From contig SVLX01000006.1 of NCBI GenBank assembly GCA_015067725.1, forward strand, positions 1-64,000: a stretch of DNA of 64,000 bases, given 5' to 3'. Both the position numbers and the translations under genes were made by a program. Below are positions 6,907 through 15,408 of this stretch, piece after piece. Every line of letters begins with the position of its first letter. Positions within the stretch are counted from its first letter, which is position 1. The notes under the pieces were generated by a model that did not search any database, was not told the DNA's origin, and saw only the letters and a list, made by a program, of their open reading frames with translations. This stretch comes from Oscillospiraceae bacterium (GTDB taxonomy: Bacteria > Bacillota > Clostridia > Oscillospirales > Oscillospiraceae).

Positions 6907-7077
6907 ATGAACTGGCCTACCATCATTGTTGCTTCTCTGGTTGCCATTGTCTTTGTGGTCATTGTTGCTTTTGAAGTGCGCAAGCGCAAGAGTGGCAAGG
7001 GCTCGTGCTCCTGTGGCGCCTCCTGTGGCGGCTGCGCCGGCGGGTGCGGCTGTGGCTGTGGTAATCCGGAAGAATAA
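6907..7077 (+). CDS. FeoB-associated Cys-rich membrane protein (56 aa)
   Basis: A short ORF 21 bp after feoB with AAAAGGAG before the ATG. It has one N-terminal membrane helix (WPTIIVASLVAIVFVVIVAF), a basic RKRKSGKG stretch, and a tail with nine cysteines in a CSCGASCGGCAGGCGCGCG pattern, ending NPEE. This matches the FeoB-associated Cys-rich family, whose members follow feoB in many Firmicutes and may hold or hand over iron at the cytosolic exit (inference). A terminator at 7089 closes the operon. Confidence 0.9.
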   Translation: MNWPTIIVASLVAIVFVVIVAFEVRKRKSGKGSCSCGASCGGCAGGCGCGCGNPEE

Positions 7078-7088
7078 GAATTGGACTT

Positions 7089-7120
7089 GCGGGCTGTCCT
7101 GTTTGGGATGGCCCGCTTTT
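7089..7120 (+). terminator. Terminator of the feo operon
   Basis: GCGGGC (7089-7094) pairs with GCCCGC (7111-7116), with an inner TCC/GGA pairing, followed by TTTT. Confidence 0.8.
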
Positions 7121-7232
7121 CTGATGCCTCGGGAGAAGCTGACCAATCTGCAGAATGACTGTAAAATATGCCCTCAACCGACTGCTCAACCACCGGTTGA
7201 GCGGAAACGGGGCGGACTTAACCCTTTGGTGA

Positions 7233-7260
7233 TTGCTTTTTCGGAGATTTATGGTATGCT
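7233..7260 (+). promoter_or_regulatory. Promoter of the XRE/LiaF-like gene
   Basis: -35 TTGCTT (7233-7238), 16-bp spacer, -10 TATGCT (7255-7260). Confidence 0.55.
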
Positions 7261-7290
7261 GTAACCATCAGGAATAAGGAGGAACTGAAA

Positions 7291-8334
7291 ATGGAAGACA
7301 CCAAGAACATGACGCTTGGCAAGCGGATTCTATACTACCGCAAGCGGATGGGCATGACCCAGGATCAGTTGGCCGAGCAGATGGGCGTAACGGCGCAGGC
7401 GGTCAGCAAATGGGAACATGACCTGTCCTGCCCCGATGTGACCAGTTTGCCCCGACTGGCGGAGATTTTTGACATTTCCATCGACGAACTGCTGGGCGTG
7501 GTTTCCGGTCAGGATAATCGGGAAGATGATTTGGACAACTGGAACGATGACCACAATTCCGATGAAGCGGAGGCGGGCCAGCCTGGCTTCTGGCAGAACT
7601 TCCGCCGGTTTGGCAAGCGTTATCTGTGGGCGCTGTTCCTGATTGCTCTGGGCGGTACTTATCTGGCGGCACACTTTTTGCAGTTGAATGCGGACTTCTT
7701 TGATTTACTCTGGCCCATGATGCTACTGTTTTATGGGTTTTACCATGTTCTGCGGAAAAACTTCACCCTCAGCGCACTGGCTATCCTTGGCGGTGGCTAT
7801 CTGTTGCTGCTGGAATTGGGGGTTGTGGAAAACCGGTATGTGACCTGGCCGGTGGTCATTGGCTTGGTGCTTGTGCTCTTTGGCGCAGGGATTCTCTTCA
7901 ACTATGAGTACAAAAGCAAGAAGCGGAATCATTACCGTGGCGGCCATACAGTTTCCGGTGTTGTGACCGGCAGAGAAAAGGCAACCCGGGTCTTTAATTC
8001 CAGCGGCGGATTTATTCAGGCGGATTATGCCTTCTGTTCTGACCGGATTGTGGTCAATGAGACGGAGTTTGCAGGTGGCGATGTGGACGTGGCTTTTGGT
8101 TCGCTGGTGGTTGACCTGCGGAATTGTTCCCGGGTCTGTGAGGGCTGTACGCTGAAGATGGATGTGGCCTTTGGCTCTCTGGTGATTCTTATGCCCAGAC
8201 ATCTGCGGCTGGATTTGGAACTGGACAGAGCCGGTGTCTCCTGTGATACCAGCGGTTGCCCCAATGCGGATGCCAAGCCCATACTGCTCCGGGGTGACAG
8301 CGCATTCAGCAGCCTGAAGATTCAATACGACTAA
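7291..8334 (+). CDS. XRE-family regulator fused to a LiaF-like membrane and C-terminal domain
   Basis: A 347-residue protein. Residues ~10-65 form an XRE helix-turn-helix (LAEQMGVTAQAVSKWEHDLSCPDV). After an acidic linker there are four closely packed hydrophobic segments (~110-215), the second and third like the LiaI/DUF5668 fold. The C-terminal part (~235-347) resembles the LiaF/DUF2154 beta domain, with repeated (D)VAFGSLVVDLR and VAFGSLVILMPRH units. LiaF-type domains sense or inhibit cell-envelope stress signalling, so this may be a one-protein membrane-tethered regulator (inference). AAGGAGG precedes the ATG. It appears monocistronic with a terminator at 8352. Confidence 0.82.
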   Translation: MEDTKNMTLGKRILYYRKRMGMTQDQLAEQMGVTAQAVSKWEHDLSCPDVTSLPRLAEIFDISIDELLGVVSGQDNREDDLDNWNDDHNSDEAEAGQPGFWQNFRRFGKRYLWALFLIALGGTYLAAHFLQLNADFFDLLWPMMLLFYGFYHVLRKNFTLSALAILGGGYLLLLELGVVENRYVTWPVVIGLVLVLFGAGILFNYEYKSKKRNHYRGGHTVSGVVTGREKATRVFNSSGGFIQADYAFCSDRIVVNETEFAGGDVDVAFGSLVVDLRNCSRVCEGCTLKMDVAFGSLVILMPRHLRLDLELDRAGVSCDTSGCPNADAKPILLRGDSAFSSLKIQYD

Positions 8335-8351
8335 CGGACTACCCACCATGA

Positions 8352-8393
8352 AAATTGCCCGCTGAGGTTTCTTGCCTTGGGGGGCAGTTTTTT
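8352..8393 (+). terminator. Terminator of the XRE/LiaF-like gene
   Basis: AAATTGCCC (8352-8360) pairs with GGGCAGTTT (8382-8390), with one G-T pair, followed by T residues. Confidence 0.65.
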
Positions 8394-8484
8394 GTTTGCT
8401 CATGGGTTTGTATTCTCGGTGAGGGCATGATGGAGAGACTTTTCCGGGAGAAACGACGGCCTTTTCCTACCTGTACCGGAATGC

Positions 8485-8516
8485 AAAAACGCCCTCTGAT
8501 GGTTGGTCAGAGAGCG
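8485..8516 (-). terminator. Terminator of the cbiB-cobD-cbiP operon
   Basis: CGCCCTCTGA (8490-8499) pairs with TCAGAGAGCG (8507-8516); on the minus strand a TTTTT run follows (8489-8485). Confidence 0.8.
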
Positions 8517-8548
8517 TTTGTGTTGGAGATTTATGGGGTATTTCCTGC

Positions 8549-10009
8549 TTAAACTTCCCGGTTGAGTACCCGGTATACCAAATCCATGTCCAGCCCGGAG
8601 CGCACGGTATCGGCCAGCAGGTCATATTGACGCTCTTTCCATGCGGTGGTGTCCATGGTGGTGAGACTGGTGGGGTCTATGCCCTTTTTCCGGCACAGGG
8701 CGTGGAGAATGGTATCTGCAATGCCCGGTGCGTCAAAGATACCATGGAGATATGTGCCGTAAACGTTGCCCCGGCTGGCGAGTATCTGCTGAGCCTCACT
8801 GCGCCCCATGTGAATCTCGTATCCGGAGTAATGCATACCGCTCAAGGGGGAGAAAATACCCGCTACCGAACCGAATGTGCCCTGAGCCTGTTTAAGCACC
8901 TTCTCCCCGGAGAAAACCGTCTCATGGGGGAGCAGTCCCAAACCACGGATATCGTCAATGCCACTGGCTTCCACCTGCTCCGGGTCACAGATGCGTTTGC
9001 CCAGCATTTGATATCCACCGCAAATGCCGAAAACCGGTGTGCCTCTGTCGGCGGCTTTTAAGACGGCAGACTCCAGTCCGCTTTGCCTGAGCCAAAGCAG
9101 GTCGGCAATGGTGCTCTTTGTGCCGGGGAGGATGATCATATCCGGGTCATGCAAGTCCTCCGGTTTACCCACATAGCGGACGGATACCTGTTCGTTGCGG
9201 TCTAAGGGGGAGAAATCGGTAAAATTGGACAGCTTGGGCAGGCGAATGACGGCAATGTCCACCGGCTTTCGGGTTTGGCTGTCCTGTAATCTGGAAGACA
9301 GAGAGTCTTCATCCTCAATATCCACATGGACATAGGGAATGACCCCCACCACCGGCACACCGCACAGCTCCTCCAGAATTCGGATACCCGGCTCCAGAAT
9401 CTTCCGGTCGCCCCGGAATTTGTTCACGATTGTACCCTTAATCCGGGATTTTTCATCATCTTCCAGCAGGGCGACAGTACCATAGAGCTGGGCAAACACA
9501 CCGCCCCGGTCAATGTCGCCCACCAATAGTACCGGCGCGTCCACCAGCTTGGCCAGTCCCATATTGACGATGTCCTCTTGCTTCAGGTTGATTTCCGCAG
9601 GACTGCCTGCGCCCTCAATGACGATGATGTCAAATTCTTCTTCCAGCGCGTGATACGCCTCCAGAATGGCGGGGATGAATTCTCTTTTCCGGCGGTAATA
9701 CTCCATGGCATTCATGGTGCCCAGTGCCTTGCCATTCACAATGACCTGACTGCCCACATTGGTGGTGGGCTTGAGCAAAATGGGATTCATCCGCACGTCC
9801 GGCCGGATTCCGGCGGCCTCTGCCTGTACTACCTGTGCTCTGCCCATTTCTCGTCCGTCGGAAGTGACGAAGGAATTCAGGGCCATATTCTGACTTTTGA
9901 AGGGGGCGACCCGGTAGCCATCCTGCCGGAAGATGCGGCAGAGTCCGGCGGTCAGGAGACTCTTGCCCGCATTGGACATGGTGCCCTGAATCATGATACA
10001 TTTAGCCAT
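8549..10009 (-). CDS. cbiP: Cobyric acid synthase (glutamine-hydrolysing)
   Basis: 486 residues, full length. It amidates the b, d, e and g side chains of adenosylcobyrinic acid diamide using glutamine and ATP. The N-terminal ATPase part has [15 protein letters not shown] (residues ~8-22) and [12 protein letters not shown]; the C-terminal type 1 glutamine amidotransferase domain has the nucleophile Cys in [10 protein letters not shown] (~330) and the late His in [10 protein letters not shown] (~420). It lies two bases after cobD and is the last gene of the operon. The ATG at 10009 is adopted because it starts the conserved [11 protein letters not shown]. Confidence 0.95.
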   Translation of the reverse strand: MAKCIMIQGTMSNAGKSLLTAGLCRIFRQDGYRVAPFKSQNMALNSFVTSDGREMGRAQVVQAEAAGIRPDVRMNPILLKPTTNVGSQVIVNGKALGTMNAMEYYRRKREFIPAILEAYHALEEEFDIIVIEGAGSPAEINLKQEDIVNMGLAKLVDAPVLLVGDIDRGGVFAQLYGTVALLEDDEKSRIKGTIVNKFRGDRKILEPGIRILEELCGVPVVGVIPYVHVDIEDEDSLSSRLQDSQTRKPVDIAVIRLPKLSNFTDFSPLDRNEQVSVRYVGKPEDLHDPDMIILPGTKSTIADLLWLRQSGLESAVLKAADRGTPVFGICGGYQMLGKRICDPEQVEASGIDDIRGLGLLPHETVFSGEKVLKQAQGTFGSVAGIFSPLSGMHYSGYEIHMGRSEAQQILASRGNVYGTYLHGIFDAPGIADTILHALCRKKGIDPTSLTTMDTTAWKERQYDLLADTVRSGLDMDLVYRVLNREV

Positions 10010-10011
10010 GG

Positions 10012-11064
10012 TTATGCTTTCTCCAAAACTTCCTTCATGGCGGCAATCAGCGCCAGATTATCCGCATGGGTGCGGACGGCGGTGCGGTACCAGCCTGCAC
10101 CCAGACCATAGTAGTTGTCGCAGTTGCGGATGGCAATGCCCTTGGTTTTCAGCCCCGTATGGATGTCCTGACCTGCCATAAACAGCAGGAAATTGGCCTC
10201 GCCCGGGCAGACCCAGAAGCCCAGCGCCTCCAGCTCTTTGGTGAGCCACTGCCGCTCTCTGGTGACCAGCTCCTTGGTGGTCTGGAGGAAGGGCATTTCT
10301 TTCAGGGCGGCGACACCGGCTTTTTGCGCCAGAACAGAGACGTTCCAGGGCTGGGAAGCCTGACTCATCCGACCCAGAAGGATATTGTTGCCGGAAAGAC
10401 AGTAGCCCAGACGGATACCGGCAATGCCAAAACTCTTGGTGAAAGCCTTGAGAATCACCAGTTGGGTATAGGATTCCAGATAAGGCTTCAGGCTATGTTC
10501 ACCGTCAGTCAAATCCAGGAAGCACTCATCCACGAAGAGATAAATCTTCTGTTTGGCGCAGAAGTCCAGAATTCGCTTCAGCAGTTCCGGCTCTATGGTT
10601 CTGCCGGTGGGATTATTGGGGTTGCAGAGGAAGACCACATCAGGGGAGACGATACGCAACTCCTCCAGGAAGTCTTCGGTCAGGGCGAAATCCATGGTTT
10701 TGCGCAGAGTGAAGCGCTCGATGGCGCAACCTACCCGCTTAAGGGCGAGAGCGTACTCGTGGAAAGTGGGGGCCAACTCCAAGGCTCTCCGGGGACGAAT
10801 GGCCTCACAGAAGGCATAAATCAGGTCAGCCGCACCGTTACCACAGAGGATATACTCCGGCGGCAGCTGCTCATGCTGAGAAATGGCGCTGACCAGCTCC
10901 CGACAGAAGGGGTCAGGATACTGGTGCACCTGATCCAGAGCGGAGCGGATGGCTTCTTTGATGGACTCCGGTGTGCCAAAGGGGTTGGTGTTGGCGGAAA
11001 AGTCCAGCCGGATTTCGCTGTCGTAAACGTCACCGCCATGGGGATTTTTCATCTGATACAGCAT
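10012..11064 (-). CDS. cobD: Threonine-phosphate decarboxylase (CobD), class I/II PLP aminotransferase fold
   Basis: 350 residues. In the B12 pathway this PLP enzyme decarboxylates L-threonine O-3-phosphate to (R)-1-aminopropan-2-ol phosphate, the linker added to cobyric acid. Seen are the N-terminal HGGDVY and FSANTNPFG motifs typical of CobD, NPNNPTGR, the D-E-C-F aspartate region, and the PLP lysine in [16 protein letters not shown] (~235). The fold is shared with histidinol-phosphate aminotransferase (HisC), but HGGDVYD... and placement between cbiB and cbiP favour CobD. It begins ten bases after cbiB. Confidence 0.92.
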   Translation of the reverse strand: MLYQMKNPHGGDVYDSEIRLDFSANTNPFGTPESIKEAIRSALDQVHQYPDPFCRELVSAISQHEQLPPEYILCGNGAADLIYAFCEAIRPRRALELAPTFHEYALALKRVGCAIERFTLRKTMDFALTEDFLEELRIVSPDVVFLCNPNNPTGRTIEPELLKRILDFCAKQKIYLFVDECFLDLTDGEHSLKPYLESYTQLVILKAFTKSFGIAGIRLGYCLSGNNILLGRMSQASQPWNVSVLAQKAGVAALKEMPFLQTTKELVTRERQWLTKELEALGFWVCPGEANFLLFMAGQDIHTGLKTKGIAIRNCDNYYGLGAGWYRTAVRTHADNLALIAAMKEVLEKA

Positions 11065-11073
11065 ATGGGCCTC

Positions 11074-12039
11074 CTAAATGATCATCAAAAGTATTCTGAG
11101 TGCCATGCAGACGAGGAGGGACAATAACGAGGTCACAACCATAAGCCTGCAGGTCAGGGGAATGTCTTCCGGGGTGATGGGACGCAGGTCGTCACCGATA
11201 AAAGGTTTTTTGTGGAGCTGACCGTGATACCAGGCATCACCGGCCAGTCTAACCCGCAGGAGCCCTGCACAGACCGACTCCGTCTGGGCAGAGTTGGGGC
11301 TGGCGTGATTCCGGCGGTCTCTGCGGTAAATGCGCCAGCCGTTTTTCCGGTCAAGCCCCATGAGTCCGCCGGCAAGCAACATCAGGAATGCCGACAACCG
11401 GGCGGGGAGGTAATTAAACACATCATCCAGCTTAGCCGGAATGAAGCCAATGTAGGTATAGGGTGGGTCAATATAGCCCAGCATGGAGTCCATGGTATTG
11501 ACCGCCTTATACAGCATACCCAGCGGACCGCCACCCAGAGCCAGAAAGAACAATGGGGCAATGACCCCGTCAGAGGCATTCTCTGCCACAGTCTCCACAG
11601 CCGCCCGGGTCACGCCGGATGCATCCAGACTGCCGGTGTCCCGCCCCACAATCATGGAGACGGCATGGCGGGCATCATCAATTGTGCCGTGTTTCAGGGC
11701 GGTATAGACCTTCATGGTTTCTCTTTTCAAAGAGCGGGTGGCCAGAACCTGCCAGCACACGATACTCTCCAGCATGAGCCGCAACCAGGGGGATACGCCC
11801 TGACACAGCCAGAGAAGCCCCGCCGGGACAGCCCAGGAAATGCCCGCCAGCACCAGCCACAGCAGCCCGCCCGCCAGCCGCTCACCGGCGGGGGTTTTGG
11901 GGAGTGCTCGTCGCAGATGACTCTCCAAAACGGTGATGCATTTTCCCATAATGACCACCGGGTGGGGGATGCGCCGTGGGTCACCCAGAAGCAAATCCAG
12001 AATATAGCCAATGCCGATTGCCAGTGTACGCCAGAGCAA
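11074..12039 (-). CDS. cbiB: Adenosylcobinamide-phosphate synthase (CbiB)
   Basis: 321-residue membrane enzyme joining aminopropanol phosphate to adenosylcobyric acid. Family segments include LDLLLGDPRRIPHPVVIMGK at the N-terminus, the ENASDGVIAPLFF and YKAVNTMDSMLGY motifs, and several hydrophobic helices. The TTG start at 12039 is supported by GGAGG seven bases upstream. It is the first gene of the minus-strand operon cbiB-cobD-cbiP, driven by the promoter at 12083-12111. These late-pathway genes support completion of cobinamide from cobyrinate or salvage. Confidence 0.95.
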   Translation of the reverse strand: MLWRTLAIGIGYILDLLLGDPRRIPHPVVIMGKCITVLESHLRRALPKTPAGERLAGGLLWLVLAGISWAVPAGLLWLCQGVSPWLRLMLESIVCWQVLATRSLKRETMKVYTALKHGTIDDARHAVSMIVGRDTGSLDASGVTRAAVETVAENASDGVIAPLFFLALGGGPLGMLYKAVNTMDSMLGYIDPPYTYIGFIPAKLDDVFNYLPARLSAFLMLLAGGLMGLDRKNGWRIYRRDRRNHASPNSAQTESVCAGLLRVRLAGDAWYHGQLHKKPFIGDDLRPITPEDIPLTCRLMVVTSLLSLLVCMALRILLMII

Positions 12040-12082
12040 AAGACCACCTCCGATATTTTGCCATACTTCGCCTTATACCTAC

Positions 12083-12111
12083 ATTGTAAACCCAACCGGG
12101 GTCCTTGTCAA
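12083..12111 (-). promoter_or_regulatory. Promoter of cbiB-cobD-cbiP
   Basis: Minus strand: -35 TTGACA (12106-12111), 17-bp spacer, -10 TACAAT (12083-12088). The leader is only about 40 nt, too short for a cobalamin riboswitch. Confidence 0.8.
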
Positions 12112-12134
12112 CCAATTTTTCGTCCATTTCAGGG

Positions 12135-12163
12135 TTGACAACTGATGGTGACGGTGCTATAAT
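12135..12163 (+). promoter_or_regulatory. Promoter of the cobalamin-uptake operon
   Basis: Consensus -35 TTGACA (12135-12140), 17-bp spacer, consensus -10 TATAAT (12158-12163), directly upstream of the riboswitch. Confidence 0.88.
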
Positions 12164-12174
12164 GAGCATAACTG

Positions 12175-12380
12175 AACAATCCATGAGTGCTCTGCGGATG
12201 GACTTCCTCCGGCAGAGAGAATAGGGAACCGGGTGAAAATCCCGGACGGTACCGCCGCTGTGTGGGCTGAGTTCATGCACCGTAACGTAAGTTGGTCACT
12301 GGGAAACCGGGAAGGCTGGTGCGTGAATGTGGAGCAAGTCTCCGGAAGCCTGAGTCAGAAGACCTGCTTGTGGTGATGTT
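12175..12380 (+). ncRNA. Cobalamin riboswitch
   Basis: The region has the conserved cobalamin-element segments in order: a helical 5' part, GGGAACCGGGTGAAAATCCC, the B12-box-type GGACGGTACCGCCGCTGTG, then CACTGGGAAACCGGGAAGG, and AGTCAGAAGACCTGC at the 3' end. It follows a consensus promoter and precedes an intrinsic terminator (12431) and the btuF-type gene, so B12 probably ends transcription early. Boundaries are approximate. Confidence 0.93.
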
Positions 12381-12430
12381 TGCTTCTTGCACGAGTATGC
12401 AATGGGGCGGTATTTGTTGCGAAAACGGCG

Positions 12431-12461
12431 CGGCAGTGAGGATTTCACTGTCGTGTTTTTT
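12431..12461 (+). terminator. Riboswitch expression-platform terminator
   Basis: CGGCAGTG (12431-12438) pairs with CACTGTCG (12446-12453), one G-T pair, followed by TGTTTTTT. Confidence 0.8.
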
Positions 12462-12529
12462 GTTTTCGTGCAATATAAAAACGGTCTGCGGCTTATGCCC
12501 GACCTTGTTTATTGAAAGGAGCATTTCCC

Positions 12530-13525
12530 ATGAAGTACCTGAAGAAAATCGCTGTCCTCCTGACCCTCGCCCTCCTGCTGACCTGTATCAGCGCCTGTAC
12601 CCCCGCACAGCCCAACGAAATCCCCACCGACCCCATCAGCACCGGTGCGCCTATGACCGAGGAACCCACCGATGCCCCCACCGAACCCGAAGACACCTCC
12701 ATCACCGTCACCGACATGACCGGCAGAGTCATTACTCTGGATGAGCCTGCCATCCGCATTGTTGCCCTGACCGCTTCTGATTGCGAAATCCTCTATGCCA
12801 TCGGCGCCGGGGATACGCTGGTGGGTCGTGGGGAATACTGCGACTATCCCGCCGAAGTGCTGGATGTGCCCGCCATTGCTTCCGGCGATGACACCAATCT
12901 GGAAGAAATCATTGCTCTCCAGCCCCAGGTGTTGCTGATGAGCACCATGGCCCAGACTGACGAGCAGGTTGCCGCGCTGGAAGAAGCCGGCATCAAGGTG
13001 GTTGTCTCCGATGCTCAGGACATTGACGGGGTCTATGAAGCCATCAACCTCATTGGCACACTCATGGGCAAGAATGAGGAGGCCGCATCTCTTGTTGAGT
13101 CTATGGAATCCACATTCAATGCCATCCGTCAGCACCCCACGGATGATGTTATACAGACCGTTTATTTTGAAGTCTCCCCGCTGGAGTATGGTCTGTGGGC
13201 CGCCGGCAGTGGCACCTTTATGAATGAGATTGCGGAAATGATGGGGCTGACCAACATCTTTGCCGATGTGGAAGGCTGGGGCGCTGTCTCTGAGGAGCAG
13301 GTGCTGGAGCGTGACCCGGACTACATCGTGACCATCACCATGTATTTTGGCGAGGGTCCCACGCCTGAGGAAGAAATCCTCGCCCGTCCCGGCTGGGAGA
13401 ATGTGACCGCCGTGAAGAATGAAGCCATTTTGAATCTGAGAAACAATGAGCTGTCCCGCCCCGCTCCCCGTCTGGCTGAGGGCGCACAGATGCTCTACGA
13501 CTTTGTCTATGGTACGGAAGAATAA
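12530..13525 (+). CDS. btuF: Cobalamin ABC transporter substrate-binding lipoprotein (BtuF-like)
   Basis: 331 residues. Signal peptide MKYLKKIAVLLTLALLLTCISAC with lipobox ISAC places it on the outer membrane face. A Thr/Pro/Glu-rich linker (~25-60) leads to a class III periplasmic-binding fold: ITVTDMTGRVITLDEPAIRI, then DDTNLEEIIALQPQVLLM and the ERDPDYIV segment. The ATG at 12530 has AAAGGAG nine bases upstream; an in-frame start six codons earlier lies before that site. The B12 riboswitch upstream and permease/ATPase genes downstream make cobalamin or cobinamide the likely ligand. Confidence 0.92.
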   Translation: MKYLKKIAVLLTLALLLTCISACTPAQPNEIPTDPISTGAPMTEEPTDAPTEPEDTSITVTDMTGRVITLDEPAIRIVALTASDCEILYAIGAGDTLVGRGEYCDYPAEVLDVPAIASGDDTNLEEIIALQPQVLLMSTMAQTDEQVAALEEAGIKVVVSDAQDIDGVYEAINLIGTLMGKNEEAASLVESMESTFNAIRQHPTDDVIQTVYFEVSPLEYGLWAAGSGTFMNEIAEMMGLTNIFADVEGWGAVSEEQVLERDPDYIVTITMYFGEGPTPEEEILARPGWENVTAVKNEAILNLRNNELSRPAPRLAEGAQMLYDFVYGTEE

Positions 13526-13550
13526 ACTGACCCAATCCCCGGGGGGTGCA

Positions 13551-14600
13551 ATGCCCCCCACCTCCAATCTAACCCGACCGGAACATTTTGGCCTTGCGCA
13601 CTATCTGGTGTTTGGGGCGGTGATGCTCCTGACGCTGGTGGTCTGCGTGTGCATTGGCAGTGTCAATATCCCCTTCGCTGATACGGTGACGGTGATTTGG
13701 AATGCCATTACCGGTCAAGCTCAGCCGGAGATTTCCGCGGTCTCTATCATCCTCTCGGTGCGACTGCCCAGAATCCTCTGCGTGGCGCTGGTTGGGGCTT
13801 CGTTGTCGCTGTGTGGCGTGGCGATGCAGGGACTGCTGAAAAATCCGCTGGCAGACGGCTCGACTTTGGGTGTGTCCTCCGGTGCGTCTCTGGGTGCGGT
13901 CGTGGCCATTGCGTTTGGTATCACCATTCCCTCTATGCCCTTTGCCGGGACGATGGTGCTGGCGATTGTCTTTGCCTTTTTGTCGCTGGTCATCATCCTG
14001 TCGCTGGCTTACCGGCTGGACCACTCTCTGGCCACCAATACCATTATCTTAATTGGCGTGATTTTCTCCATGTTTGTCTCCAGCATTTTGTCTCTGGTCA
14101 TCACCTTTGCCTCGGATAAGCTGCAGTCCATTACCTTCTGGACCATGGGTTCTCTGGCGGGCAGCAGTTACAAAAATGCGCTGGTGCTTCTGGTCTCTCT
14201 GGTGGTCTTTGGCTCTGCCATTTTCCGCTATGCCCGGGAACTCAATGCCTTTGCCATTGGTGAGGACAACGCACGGCACATTGGCGTAAACGTCAAGCGG
14301 GTGAAGCTGGTTGTGCTCATTGCCGCCTCTGCCCTCATTGGTGTCTGTGTGTCCATTGGCGGCACCATTGGCTTTGTGGGCCTGGTAACCCCCCATATGG
14401 TGAGAATGATTGTGGGTCCCAACCACAAGAGACTCTTGCCGGCCACCGTTTTTGGGGGCGCAACCTTCCTGATGCTCTGCGATTTGGTTGCCCGGATTCT
14501 CCTTGACCCAAAGGAATTGCCCATTGGCGTGGTGACCTCCTTTGTGGGGGCGATCTTGTTCGTGGTGATTTTCTATCAGACAAGGAGGGGCAAGGGATGA
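13551..14600 (+). CDS. btuC: Cobalamin ABC transporter permease (FecCD/BtuC family)
   Basis: 349 residues from the ATG at 13551, preceded by GGGGGGTG; an earlier in-frame ATG at 13509 overlaps btuF and cannot be excluded. About nine to ten membrane helices are visible. Family motifs are VRLPRILCVALVGASLSLCGVAMQG, NPLADGSTLGVSSGASLGA, and the ATPase-contact region GFVGLVTPHMVRMIVGPNH. It forms the B12 channel as a homodimer. It overlaps the ATPase gene by four bases (ATGA), so the two are translationally coupled. Confidence 0.93.
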   Translation: MPPTSNLTRPEHFGLAHYLVFGAVMLLTLVVCVCIGSVNIPFADTVTVIWNAITGQAQPEISAVSIILSVRLPRILCVALVGASLSLCGVAMQGLLKNPLADGSTLGVSSGASLGAVVAIAFGITIPSMPFAGTMVLAIVFAFLSLVIILSLAYRLDHSLATNTIILIGVIFSMFVSSILSLVITFASDKLQSITFWTMGSLAGSSYKNALVLLVSLVVFGSAIFRYARELNAFAIGEDNARHIGVNVKRVKLVVLIAASALIGVCVSIGGTIGFVGLVTPHMVRMIVGPNHKRLLPATVFGGATFLMLCDLVARILLDPKELPIGVVTSFVGAILFVVIFYQTRRGKG

Positions 14601-15355
14601 GTATGCTGGAAGTTAAGCATCTGGGTGTTCGCTATGGTGAGCACATTGTGGTGCAGGACGTGAGCTTCTCGCTGGAGGAAGGACAGTGGCTCATGCTCAT
14701 TGGTCCCAACGGGGCGGGAAAATCCACCATTGTGAATGCCATTTCTCAGGGCGTCAATTATACCGGCGAGGTGCTCTGGCAAGGGAAAAACCTCAGACGG
14801 ATGAAGCCGGTGGAAATGGCACGGAATATGGGCGTACTGTCTCAGAATCACGCCGTGGGCTATGGCTTTACGGTGGAGGAAGTGGTACGTCTGGGTCGTT
14901 ATGCCTATGCGCCCGGTTTTTTTGGGTCTCACAAGGACGCTGACCCTGCGCCCATTGCGCAGGCACTCTCCTTAACCGGGCTGACGGAATTGGCGGGGCA
15001 GTCTGTACTGACCCTCTCCGGCGGTGAACTGCAGCGCACCTTTTTGGCTCAGCTTTTTGCCCAGAATCCCAAACTGCTGATTCTGGATGAACCCACCAAC
15101 CATCTGGACTTGGTCTATCAGAAACAGATCTTCGCCTTGATTCAGCAGTGGCTGAAGGACAGCGGCAGAGCGGTAATATCCGTGGTGCATGACCTGAGCT
15201 TAGCCCGGGCGTATGGCACCCATGCGCTGTTGCTAGATAAATCAAAAGCCATATGCTATGGAACAGTCGGTGAGGTATTCCAATCCGAACTGCTGAACAA
15301 AGCCTACGGCATGGATGTGCGCCAATGGATGCAGACCATGCTGGGGCAGTGGTAA
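14597..15355 (+). CDS. btuD: Cobalamin ABC transporter ATP-binding protein (BtuD/FecE-like)
   Basis: 252 residues. Walker A GPNGAGKST (~35-43), Q-loop near VLSQNHAVGYG, signature LSGGELQR, Walker B LLILDEPTNHLDL, and switch His in VVHDLSLA are all present. It powers the BtuC-type permease at the cytosolic face. The start overlaps the btuC stop codon. A strong hairpin terminator at 15364 ends the operon btuF-btuC-btuD. Confidence 0.94.
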   Translation: MSMLEVKHLGVRYGEHIVVQDVSFSLEEGQWLMLIGPNGAGKSTIVNAISQGVNYTGEVLWQGKNLRRMKPVEMARNMGVLSQNHAVGYGFTVEEVVRLGRYAYAPGFFGSHKDADPAPIAQALSLTGLTELAGQSVLTLSGGELQRTFLAQLFAQNPKLLILDEPTNHLDLVYQKQIFALIQQWLKDSGRAVISVVHDLSLARAYGTHALLLDKSKAICYGTVGEVFQSELLNKAYGMDVRQWMQTMLGQW

Positions 15356-15363
15356 AAAGGATG

Positions 15364-15408
15364 AAGACCTGTTGCGCAGGAGTTTGCGGCAACAGGTCTT
15401 AATTTTTT
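15364..15408 (+). terminator. Terminator of the btu operon
   Basis: A perfect 12-bp stem, AAGACCTGTTGC (15364-15375) with GCAACAGGTCTT (15389-15400), is followed by AATTTTTT. It also lies at the 3' end of the opposing XRE gene. Confidence 0.9.

Noticed and set aside
5008..7146. 712-codon open frame antisense to feoB
   Set aside because: FeoB is unmistakable on the plus strand, and the antisense product is low-complexity (rich in Gly, His, Asn, Gln) without any motif.
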